From contig JABAZK010000020.1 of NCBI GenBank assembly GCA_018608485.1, positions 1 to 50,101 of the forward strand: a DNA stretch of 50,101 nucleotides. The letters run 5' to 3'. Positions 8,620-15,553 of the stretch are shown one piece after another. Every line of letters begins with the position of its first letter. The first letter of the stretch is position 1. The notes beneath the pieces are model-generated. The model was not told the origin of the DNA. It made no database searches and saw only the letters and a program-made list of their open reading frames with translations. Source of the DNA: Flavobacteriaceae bacterium. GTDB taxonomy: Bacteria; Bacteroidota; Bacteroidia; Flavobacteriales; Flavobacteriaceae. The position numbers and the translations under genes were made by a program.

Positions 8620-9675
8620 CTAAAAAAAATTATTCAATTTTGGTGTGAATTCTTTCAAGAAATTTGCAATCAAAATAGAAACTGGAAATGTTTCTATTTC
8701 TTGCCAGCTAACTAATGCATCTTGATGATCATTAGATTTAATGATCCAGAAGTTCGTATGTAAGTGTTGATGTGATAATTTGTGAATTATTGTTTTTGTG
8801 TTAAATAGTTTTATTTCTGAATTTTCTGAAACAAGTGTTTTAAAATCAGATAAATTAATGAGTTCATCTAATTGAACTTCTTTATTAGTTTCTATAAGTG
8901 GAAATTGATAAAGACCTTCCCAAATTCCTTTTCCTATTCGTTCTTCGAAGATTGTTTTATTATTAGGGGTAACTATAACTATATAATTAAAGTATTTTGT
9001 TTTAATTTTTAATTTCTTTTCCTTCACAGGCAACTCTTTAACAAGATTATTAGCATAGGCTTCACAACTCGAATTAATAGGGCAGTGACGGCAATCTGGA
9101 TTTTGAGGTTTGCATTGCAGAGCACCAAAATCCATAATGGCTTGATTATATACCCCTGGCTGGCTTGTATCTAGTAAAGATTGAGCTAATATTTTGAATT
9201 TTTTAACTCCTTGTGAGGTGTTAATAGGTGTTTTAATATTAAAAACTCTTGCTAATACTCTATATACGTTTCCGTCAACTACAGCCTCGGGTTCATTAAA
9301 ACAGATTGAGGAAATAGCCGAAGCAGTATAATCTCCAATCCCTTTTAATTTTATTAGTTCTTTATAGGTATTTGGAAATTGACCATCTAACTCTTCTGCA
9401 ATATGCTTTGCTGTAAAATGAAGGTTTCTTGCTCTTGAATAGTATCCAAGTCCTTGCCACATTTTCAAAACTTTACTTTCTTTTGCTCTGGCTAGGTCCT
9501 CTATTGCAGGAAATTCCTCGGAAAAGGCTAAGAAATAACTCATTCCTTGAGACACTCTAGTTTGTTGTAACATGATTTCAGATAACCAAACCAAATAAGG
9601 GTCTTTGGTTTTACGCCAAGGCAAATCTCTTTTAATCTGTAAATACCAGTATATTAATGTGTTAGAAAAAATCAT
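8620..9675 (-). CDS. mutY: A/G-specific adenine glycosylase MutY
   Basis: A 351-residue base-excision repair enzyme removing adenine mispaired with 8-oxoguanine. Catalytic Glu33 lies in SEIMLQQTRV. A helix-hairpin-helix (LIKLKGIGDYTASAIS) follows, and the catalytic Asp is in VVDGNVYRVLARV. The [4Fe-4S] ligands are spaced C-x6-C-x2-C-x5-C in CKPQNPDCRHCPINSSC. The C-terminal Nudix-like domain, which recognises 8-oxoG, begins near residue 230 with KYFNYIVIVTPNN. All key residues are present. It is the first gene of the mutY-ssb-gldE-gldD run and is divergent from the HU-type gene. Confidence 0.95.
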   Translation of the reverse strand: MIFSNTLIYWYLQIKRDLPWRKTKDPYLVWLSEIMLQQTRVSQGMSYFLAFSEEFPAIEDLARAKESKVLKMWQGLGYYSRARNLHFTAKHIAEELDGQFPNTYKELIKLKGIGDYTASAISSICFNEPEAVVDGNVYRVLARVFNIKTPINTSQGVKKFKILAQSLLDTSQPGVYNQAIMDFGALQCKPQNPDCRHCPINSSCEAYANNLVKELPVKEKKLKIKTKYFNYIVIVTPNNKTIFEERIGKGIWEGLYQFPLIETNKEVQLDELINLSDFKTLVSENSEIKLFNTKTIIHKLSHQHLHTNFWIIKSNDHQDALVSWQEIETFPVSILIANFLKEFTPKLNNFF

Positions 9676-9758
9676 TAAAAATCTTTACAGATACAATATT
9701 ACGTCTTAAAATTGAGATATTTTTATCTGTTTATTTTTAGTGAATAGATTAATTATCA

Positions 9759-9766
9759 TATATTTG
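9759..9766 (+). promoter_or_regulatory. Candidate -7 element of the HU-type gene
   Basis: TATATTTG is an exact TAnnTTTG match 38 nt before the ATG at 9805. No clear TTG lies at the ideal distance upstream. Confidence 0.4.
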
Positions 9767-9804
9767 CCAGCAAATTTTTTGGAAAAAATATAAATTATAG
9801 CAAC

Positions 9805-10095
9805 ATGACGAAAGCAGATATTGTATCGAAAATCTCGGACAAATCAGGAATTGAAAAAGCAGATGTTTTAGCAACCGTAGAAGCATTTATGACAGAGGTA
9901 AAAGGATCACTTGAACAAGGAGAAAATGTTTATTTGAGAGGTTTTGGTAGCTTTATTATAAAAACTAGAGCCGAAAAAACGGGAAGAAATATATCAAAAA
10001 ACACTACCATCAAAATTCCAGCTCACAATATTCCAGCTTTTAAACCAGCTAAAACCTTTACTGAAGGAGTAAAAAGCAAGGTAGAAGTAAAGTAA
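9805..10095 (+). CDS. HU/IHF-family nucleoid DNA-binding protein
   Basis: A 96-residue member of the bacterial histone-like family, which binds and bends DNA as a dimer. It opens MTKADIVSKISDKSGIEKAD and contains the beta-arm signature GFGSFIIKTRAEKTGRN, followed by NTTIKIPAHNIPAFKPAKTF. The sequence looks more like an IHF-beta/HU hybrid typical of Bacteroidota than a true E. coli HU or IHF. It is followed after 43 nt by a tiny, very basic gene and then by RNase G. Confidence 0.93.
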   Translation: MTKADIVSKISDKSGIEKADVLATVEAFMTEVKGSLEQGENVYLRGFGSFIIKTRAEKTGRNISKNTTIKIPAHNIPAFKPAKTFTEGVKSKVEVK

Positions 10096-10138
10096 TTATA
10101 CAAATCTAAATCGAAAGATTTATAAAAATTAGACAATT

Positions 10139-10228
10139 ATGCCAAGTGGTAAAAAAAGAAAGAGATCTAAGATCTCAACACACAAACGCAAGAAAAGAGC
10201 TAGAGCAAACAGACACAAGAAAAAGTAA
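10139..10228 (+). CDS. 29-residue very basic protein, AURKAIP1/COX24 (mS38)-like
   Basis: Starting MPSGKKRKRSKISTHKRKKR and ending ARANRHKKK, this 29-residue frame is more than half Lys/Arg/His. It lies 43 nt after the HU-type gene. The pattern KRKRxKxxxHKRKKRxRxNRHKKK resembles the short AURKAIP1/COX24 domain of mitochondrial ribosomal protein mS38 and the similarly tiny bS22 protein of mycobacteria. A ribosome-associated role is therefore likely but is inferred from composition and motif. I recall near-identical short proteins being conserved in Bacteroidota in this position, before the RNase G gene. Its stop codon lies inside a 12-bp terminator stem. Confidence 0.8.
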   Translation: MPSGKKRKRSKISTHKRKKRARANRHKKK

Positions 10229-10247
10229 GAATTAATCTTACTTTTTC
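10219..10247 (+). terminator. Terminator overlapping the stop of the 29-residue protein
   Basis: A perfect 12-bp stem (GAAAAAGTAAGA with TCTTACTTTTTC, loop ATTAA). The 5' arm contains the final lysine codons and the TAA of the small gene. The 3' arm is T-rich, as in an intrinsic terminator. Confidence 0.7.
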
Positions 10248-10401
10248 TTAACTGTTCTTTTAGCACCATACGTTCATTGAAATAGAGGTAATTATTTTGC
10301 ATAAAGCAGAAGCCTCGTTTGGTATTAAAATAAAAAATACCTGTTTAAAAATTAATCCATTATTTGTCATTTAAAGACATTTAGTATAAAACTATTTCAG
10401 T

Positions 10402-11931
10402 ATGAAAACAGAATTAATAATTCGTTCAAATTCATCTGATATTGATTTTGCCTTATTAAAAGATGGAAAACTTATAGAATTAAATAAAGAAACAACTGAT
10501 AATAAATTTTCTGTTGGCGATATATTTCTAGCCAAAATTGGAAAAGTATTAACTGGGCTAAATGCCTCTTTTGTTAATGTTGGATACCCAAAAGATGGTT
10601 TTTTACACTATCATGATTTAGGAGCCAAAGTAAAATCTTTAACTAATTTTATTAAGAAAGTAAGCACAGGTAAGTATAAAGAATTCACTTTAAAAAACTT
10701 CCGATATGAAAAAGACATTCATAAAGACGGAAGTATTAACGATGTACTAAAATCAGGTCAAAATTTATTAGTACAAATTGTAAAAGAACCTATTTCTACC
10801 AAAGGTCCTAGACTTAGCTCAGAACTATCTATTGCCGGTAGATTTTTGGTATTAGTTCCTTTTTCTGACAGAATTTCTGTTTCTCAAAAAATTGAAGACT
10901 CAAAAGAAAAAGAACGTTTAAAAAGATTAGTAAAAAGCATTAAACCAAAAGGTTTTGGTGTTATTTTAAGAACTGTTGCTGAAGGAAAAAAAGTAGCAGA
11001 ACTCGATAAAGATTTACAAAATTCATTAGATCGTTGGAAAACTATGTGCAAGCGAATTGCTAACACAAATACGCCAACAAAAGTATTAAGCGAATTAAAT
11101 AGAGCTTCTTCTATTTTAAGAGATTTAATGAATGACTCTTTTACGAACATAGTAACAAATGATGAAACTCTAAAGTTAGAAATCAAAGAGTATCTTCAAG
11201 AAATCTATCCTGAAAAGGAAAAGATTGTAAAACTTCACAAATCAGCAACTCCTATTTTTGAAAAATACGGAATAGAACGCCAAATAAAAACATCATTTGG
11301 TAAAACTGTTTCTATGAGTAGAGGAGCTTATTTAGTGATTGAACACACCGAGGCATTGCATGTGATAGATGTAAACAGTGGTAACCGTTCAAACAAAGCT
11401 GGTTCTCAAGAAGAAACTGCACTAGAAGTTAATTTAATTGCTGCCACAGAAATTGCAAGACAATTGCAATTAAGAGATATGGGAGGAATTATAGTTGTTG
11501 ACTTCATTGACATGCACCGTTCTGAAAACAGAAATAAATTATTTCAACATTTGAAAGAACAAATGTCTTTGGATAGAACAAAGCATAAAATTTTACCGCC
11601 AAGTAAATTTGGATTAATCCAAATTACAAGGCAAAGAGTTCGGCCTGAACTTAGTATTAAAACAACTGAACCCAACCCTAATAGCAATGGAGAGGTAGAA
11701 GCTCCTATTGTTTTGTTGGATAAGATTGAAGCAGATTTGGAACGTGTTATTTCAAATCCAAAAAATAAAAACGTGGTGTTGAACGTACATCCTTTTATTG
11801 CTTCTTATTTAACTAAAGGGATATCATCGATTCGTTTCCGATGGTATTTAAAACACAAAAAGTGGATAACTATTATACCTAGAGATGCTTACAAGTATTT
11901 GCAATACAAATTCAAAATTATTCGCAAATAA
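10402..11931 (+). CDS. rng: Ribonuclease G (RNase E/G family)
   Basis: A 509-residue endoribonuclease for rRNA maturation and mRNA decay. An S1 RNA-binding domain covers about residues 35-125 (GDIFLAKIGKVLTGLNASFV). It is followed by the RNase E/G catalytic domain with the acidic segments LHVIDVNSGNR and GGIIVVDFIDM that hold Mg2+. The segment FGLIQITRQRVRPELS is also family-typical. The zinc-link CPxCxG that normally follows in E. coli RNase E/G is absent; the sequence instead runs KTTEPNPNSNGEVEAPIV. There is no RNase E-like scaffold tail. The gene is preceded by a 154-nt gap after the terminator and ends at a strong terminator. Confidence 0.93.
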   Translation: MKTELIIRSNSSDIDFALLKDGKLIELNKETTDNKFSVGDIFLAKIGKVLTGLNASFVNVGYPKDGFLHYHDLGAKVKSLTNFIKKVSTGKYKEFTLKNFRYEKDIHKDGSINDVLKSGQNLLVQIVKEPISTKGPRLSSELSIAGRFLVLVPFSDRISVSQKIEDSKEKERLKRLVKSIKPKGFGVILRTVAEGKKVAELDKDLQNSLDRWKTMCKRIANTNTPTKVLSELNRASSILRDLMNDSFTNIVTNDETLKLEIKEYLQEIYPEKEKIVKLHKSATPIFEKYGIERQIKTSFGKTVSMSRGAYLVIEHTEALHVIDVNSGNRSNKAGSQEETALEVNLIAATEIARQLQLRDMGGIIVVDFIDMHRSENRNKLFQHLKEQMSLDRTKHKILPPSKFGLIQITRQRVRPELSIKTTEPNPNSNGEVEAPIVLLDKIEADLERVISNPKNKNVVLNVHPFIASYLTKGISSIRFRWYLKHKKWITIIPRDAYKYLQYKFKIIRK

Positions 11932-11950
11932 GGCACTTATATATATCAAC

Positions 11951-11982
11951 AAAACCCACATTGAAAACAATGTGGGTTTTTT
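11951..11982 (+). terminator. Strong intrinsic terminator of rng
   Basis: A perfect 13-bp stem (AAAACCCACATTG / CAATGTGGGTTTT) with an AAAA loop, followed by further T residues. Confidence 0.9.
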
Positions 11983-12005
11983 ATTTTTGAAAAAAATTTA
12001 CATTA

Positions 12006-12037
12006 AAAAACTCGCATACTTTCATATGCGAGTTTTT
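12006..12037. terminator. Terminator of the YwqK-like gene, possibly bidirectional
   Basis: A perfect 13-bp stem (AAAAACTCGCATA / TATGCGAGTTTTT) with loop CTTTCA. It is 16 nt beyond the leftward gene's stop and opposite the rng terminator. Its flanks are A- and T-rich on either strand. Confidence 0.85.
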
Positions 12038-12053
12038 ATATTTAAACTACTAA

Positions 12054-12401
12054 TTAATTAATGGCTAGATTTGTCTCTTCTTTCCACGTACTAACCGAAG
12101 TAATCATGTTATTTTTATAATTAACTTGACGGAGTTTATTTTTTTCCCATTGAAACCAAATGCCAGTTTTTTTCCCATCTTCATAAAAACCTGTTGCAAC
12201 TTTATTCCCTTTTTTATCAAACTCTGACCACTCTCCTGTGAGTTTTTTATTTTTGAAAAAACCTTGTCTATATACTGATCCATCAGCAAAGTAATACGTT
12301 GCTTTTACTTTATCTCCTTCAGTCTTAAAAGTAGGAGAGATATCTTGTGCTTGTGCTGTAGTTAACGAAAGCACAAAGCTGATTATTAAAACTATTTTCA
12401 T
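12054..12401 (-). CDS. Secreted YwqK-like MORN-type repeat protein
   Basis: A 115-residue protein starting MKIVLIISFVLSLTTAQAQ, a clear signal peptide. The mature part has two or three short repeats of the pattern [DEG]GxxxxxGxxxxxxxxGxW, for example FFKNKKLTGEWSEFDKKG and FYEDGKKTGIWFQWEKN, as in MORN/YwqK proteins. Databases often name such proteins antitoxin YwqK or, wrongly, nicotinate-related enzymes; nothing here supports either function. I chose the ATG at 12401 because the upstream ATG adds eight residues before the signal peptide. It is flanked downstream by a strong terminator. Confidence 0.8.
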   Translation of the reverse strand: MKIVLIISFVLSLTTAQAQDISPTFKTEGDKVKATYYFADGSVYRQGFFKNKKLTGEWSEFDKKGNKVATGFYEDGKKTGIWFQWEKNKLRQVNYKNNMITSVSTWKEETNLAIN

Positions 12402-12534
12402 ATTAGTTAGGGTTTTAATTAACAATTATATTCAAATATATAAAAATTTACATTATGTCAACTATTAATTTACATTAAATTAACATTGGAGTAATTGCAA
12501 CAATAAAAAAAGTATAAATTGAATGTATTCTTCC

Positions 12535-14322
12535 CTATGAATTAAAGTATTGATATATATTTTTAGCTCTAGCATCACCAATAATTTCCTGTAATTCTTT
12601 AAATGTGGCAGTCTTTACTCGTTTTGCAGATTTAAACTTTCTTAATAAAGAGGTGATGGTTTGCTTCCCTATGTTTGGGATTTGCTCTAATTCTGACTGA
12701 ATAGCACTCTTACTTCTTTTGTTTCTATGTAATGTAATGCCAAATCTGTGTGCTTCATTTCTTAAAAATTGTACAATTTTTAGTGTTTCAGATCTTTTAT
12801 CTAAATACATTGGAATGGGATCTCCTGGATAATAAATTTCTTCCAATCTTTTTGCAATTCCAATAATAGCTATTTTACCTCTTAAGTCTAGTAGGTCTAA
12901 ACTTTTTAATGCGGATGATAATTGCCCTTTTCCTCCATCAATAACAATTAACTGAGGTAGTGGTAGGTTTTCGGATAAAAGTCGCTTATAGCGCCTAAAA
13001 ACAACCTCTTCCATAGACGCAAAATCATCGGGTCCCTCAACGGTTTTTATGTTATAATGGCGATATTCTTTTTTGGAGGGCTTTCCCTCTTTAAAAACAA
13101 CACAAGCCGCTACAGGATTGGTTCCTTGAATATTTGAGTTATCAAAACATTCTATATGTCTTGGCTCTTCAGATAATCGCAAATCTTTTTGCATTTGAGT
13201 CATAATTCTTTTGACATGCCTATCTGGATCTGAAATTTTAATTTGTTTAAATTGTTCTTGCCTGTAATATTTTGCATTGCGTTCAGAAAGCTCTACAATT
13301 CTTTTTTTATCACCTAATTTTGGAACTGTTACCTTAATCTTATCTCCTAAATCTATTTCAAAAGGGACATATACTTCTTTTGAAATAGAATTAAATCGTT
13401 GTCTTATTTCTACAACAGCCATCTCTAAAATTCTCTTATCTGTTTCATCCAGCTTTTTTTTAATCTCTGTAGTGTGAGACTGAATGATAGATCCGTTGGC
13501 AATTTTAAAAAAATTTACATACCCGTAACTTTCATCGCTAATAATTGAGAATACATCTACATTATTTATAGATGGGCTTACTATAGTAGATTTGGATTGG
13601 TAATTGGATAATAAATCTAATTTTTCTTTTATTTTTTGGGCTTCTTCAAATTCCATTTTATCTGAAAAAGCCTTCATGATTTCATGAAATTTATTTAAAC
13701 TTTCCTTAAAATTCCCTTTAACAATATTTCTAATTGCTTTAATAGTATCATTATAGCTATCTTCATTCTGAAAATCTTCACAAGGACCACTACAATTACC
13801 AAGATGATATTCTAAACAAACCTTATATTTTTTTTCAGCTATTTTTTCTCTTGATAAGTCATATTTACAGGTTCTTAACGGATATAATTCTCTTATGAGA
13901 TCTAATAAAACTTTAACTGTTCTAACATTTGTATAAGGGCCATAATACTCAGAACCGTCTTTTATAACTCTTCGAGTCATAAAAATTCTTGGAAATCGCT
14001 CTTTCTTAATACAGATCCAAGGATATGTTTTATCATCTTTTAACATGATGTTATATCTTGGCTGATACTTTTTAATTAAATTGTTTTCTAACAATAATGC
14101 ATCTGTCTCAGTAGTAACAACAATATGCTTAATACTAACTATCTTTTGTACTAAAATTCTTGTTTTAGCATTTTCATGACTTTTTGTAAAATAAGATCCT
14201 ACTCGTTTTTTTAGATTCTTGGCTTTTCCAACATATAAAATATTGTCTTGTTTATCATAATATTGATAAACTCCAGGAGAATCTGGTAATGTTTTGAGTT
14301 GAATTTCTAAAGAAGTAGACAT
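12535..14322 (-). CDS. uvrC: UvrABC system protein C (excinuclease subunit C)
   Basis: A 595-residue nucleotide-excision repair nuclease that makes both incisions around a lesion held by UvrB. The GIY-YIG nuclease domain is at about residues 14-95 (PGVYQYYDKQDNILYVGKAK). A Cys cluster follows (CKYDLS, then CLEYHLGNCSGPC), and a UVR motif for UvrB binding lies at about 200-240. The RNase H-like endonuclease domain contains ECFDNSNIQGTNPVAA and LPQLIVIDGGKGQL, and a C-terminal HhH2 contains LEQIPNIGKQTITSLL. It is full length, and lies 94 nt after lspA in the same direction. Confidence 0.96.
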   Translation of the reverse strand: MSTSLEIQLKTLPDSPGVYQYYDKQDNILYVGKAKNLKKRVGSYFTKSHENAKTRILVQKIVSIKHIVVTTETDALLLENNLIKKYQPRYNIMLKDDKTYPWICIKKERFPRIFMTRRVIKDGSEYYGPYTNVRTVKVLLDLIRELYPLRTCKYDLSREKIAEKKYKVCLEYHLGNCSGPCEDFQNEDSYNDTIKAIRNIVKGNFKESLNKFHEIMKAFSDKMEFEEAQKIKEKLDLLSNYQSKSTIVSPSINNVDVFSIISDESYGYVNFFKIANGSIIQSHTTEIKKKLDETDKRILEMAVVEIRQRFNSISKEVYVPFEIDLGDKIKVTVPKLGDKKRIVELSERNAKYYRQEQFKQIKISDPDRHVKRIMTQMQKDLRLSEEPRHIECFDNSNIQGTNPVAACVVFKEGKPSKKEYRHYNIKTVEGPDDFASMEEVVFRRYKRLLSENLPLPQLIVIDGGKGQLSSALKSLDLLDLRGKIAIIGIAKRLEEIYYPGDPIPMYLDKRSETLKIVQFLRNEAHRFGITLHRNKRSKSAIQSELEQIPNIGKQTITSLLRKFKSAKRVKTATFKELQEIIGDARAKNIYQYFNS

Positions 14323-14375
14323 AAAACGAAAATACTGTTTTTATTTTTTCTTTATGAAGTGAAAAAAATTAACGG

Positions 14376-14415
14376 TATTTACAATAACTAATCATGTTTA
14401 ATTATCATGTAAATA
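14376..14415 (-). terminator. Possible weak terminator/hairpin after lspA
   Basis: TATTTACA (14376-14383) pairs with TGTAAATA (14408-14415) just beyond the lspA stop. The stem is AT-only except for two G-C type pairs, and the loop is long, so this is weak. Confidence 0.25.
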
Positions 14416-14416
14416 A

Positions 14417-15034
14417 CTATTTTTCTGATGCTAAATTTTCCTTTGGGAAAGCAGTTTTACTGTAAAAAAACAGTAATATTACGCCTATTGTTATGTACGA
14501 GTCTGCAGGATTAAATATATAATTAAAAAACCTAAAAAAATCACCTCCTACAAATGGAATCCATTCTGGCAGAACTCCTTCCCAAATAGGAAAGTAAAAC
14601 ATATCAACAACTTTCCCATAAAAGAGTTCTCCATAAGGTTTTTCGGCAAATAAGGTGGCTGTATTGTGTGCTGGCGTGTTAAAAATAACTCCATAAAAAA
14701 TTGAATCTATGATGTTCCCTACTGCTCCAGAAAAAATTAGAGCAATTGCAAAAATAACTGCATTATGCGTTCCTCTTTTTATTTGTTGAGAAAGCCAATA
14801 GATGATGAAAGTTACAGCTACTATTCTAAATATTGTTAAGAAAAGCTTTCCTGCCTTTCCACCAAACTCAAAACCCATTGCCATTCCATTATTTTCAACA
14901 AAATGAATTCTAAACCAGTCAAAAACTTTAATTTCCTCTCCTAAAACAAAATTTGTTTTAATGTAGATTTTTACAATTTGATCTATTAAAATAGCTAAAA
15001 TTATAGTTAATAAAGCAATATTTTTTTTAGACAT
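14417..15034 (-). CDS. lspA: Lipoprotein signal peptidase (signal peptidase II)
   Basis: A 205-residue inner-membrane aspartyl protease removing signal peptides from diacylated prolipoproteins. Four membrane helices are visible. Signature segments are FVENNGMAMGF, GAVGNIIDSIFYG with the first catalytic Asp, and FNYIFNPADSYITIGV with the second. It is longer than the about 165-residue E. coli enzyme because of the insertion between the two Asp segments (about 115-160), which I recall as usual in Bacteroidota. It lies in the run ileS-dksA-like-lspA, separated from the DksA-like gene by 136 nt. Confidence 0.95.
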   Translation of the reverse strand: MSKKNIALLTIILAILIDQIVKIYIKTNFVLGEEIKVFDWFRIHFVENNGMAMGFEFGGKAGKLFLTIFRIVAVTFIIYWLSQQIKRGTHNAVIFAIALIFSGAVGNIIDSIFYGVIFNTPAHNTATLFAEKPYGELFYGKVVDMFYFPIWEGVLPEWIPFVGGDFFRFFNYIFNPADSYITIGVILLFFYSKTAFPKENLASEK

Positions 15035-15081
15035 ATTACTAATATTGTTGTAAGAATATTGTTTAGTTATATTTATTATTC

Positions 15082-15153
15082 TCAGAGCTCCTGAACTCTT
15101 CCTGGAATAAAATCCCCCTCGATGTTAAGGATGTGTAACCCAAAAAGCAGCAT
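15082..15153 (-). other. GC-richer patch with a 23-codon frame in the lspA leader
   Basis: Between the DksA-like gene and lspA lies a stretch clearly less AT-rich than its surroundings. It holds an open frame of 23 codons (MLLFGLHILNIEGDFIPGRV plus QEL, then TGA) that ends 47 nt before the lspA ATG. Near its end AGAGTT and AGCTCT can pair around CAGG. It could be a leader peptide, a structured RNA or a relic. Coding is not established. Confidence 0.25.
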
Positions 15154-15170
15154 AAATAGGTTGGGTTGAT

Positions 15171-15548
15171 TTACTGTCTTCTTTTAGCTTCTATACTTAA
15201 AGTAGCATGAGGAACTAATTTTAATCGTTCTTTTTGAATGAGCTTTCCTGTAACTCTACAAACTCCATAAGTTTTATTTTCTATCCTTATGAGTGCATTA
15301 TTTAAATCTCTTATAAATTTTTCTTGACGAATAGCCAATTGAACATTAGCCTCCTTGCTCATTGTTTCAGAACCTTCCTCAAATGATTTAAATTGTGGAG
15401 AAGTATCGTCTGTTCCATTATTTAATCCATTTTTATACGAGCTTTGCAATAAAGCTAAATCCTCTTCAGCTCTTTCTATTTTTTTTAGAATTATTTCTTT
15501 GAACTCTTGCAAATCTTCATCAGAATATTTTGTTGTTGTATTCGACAT
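15171..15548 (-). CDS. TraR/DksA family protein with degenerate zinc finger
   Basis: A 125-residue protein. An N-terminal coiled coil (about 8-92) is followed by the DksA-type zinc-finger fold YGVCRVTGKLIQKERL, then PHATLSIEAK. DksA binds RNA polymerase through the secondary channel. Here only Cys97 of the four expected cysteines remains; Thr100, Ser118 and Ala121 replace the others, so zinc cannot be held in the usual way. I recall this loss as common in Bacteroidota members of the family. Acidic residues at the coiled-coil tip (GTDDTSPQF) are kept. It is 5 nt downstream of ileS and certainly cotranscribed. Confidence 0.88.
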   Translation of the reverse strand: MSNTTTKYSDEDLQEFKEIILKKIERAEEDLALLQSSYKNGLNNGTDDTSPQFKSFEEGSETMSKEANVQLAIRQEKFIRDLNNALIRIENKTYGVCRVTGKLIQKERLKLVPHATLSIEAKRRQ

Positions 15549-15553
15549 GATTC

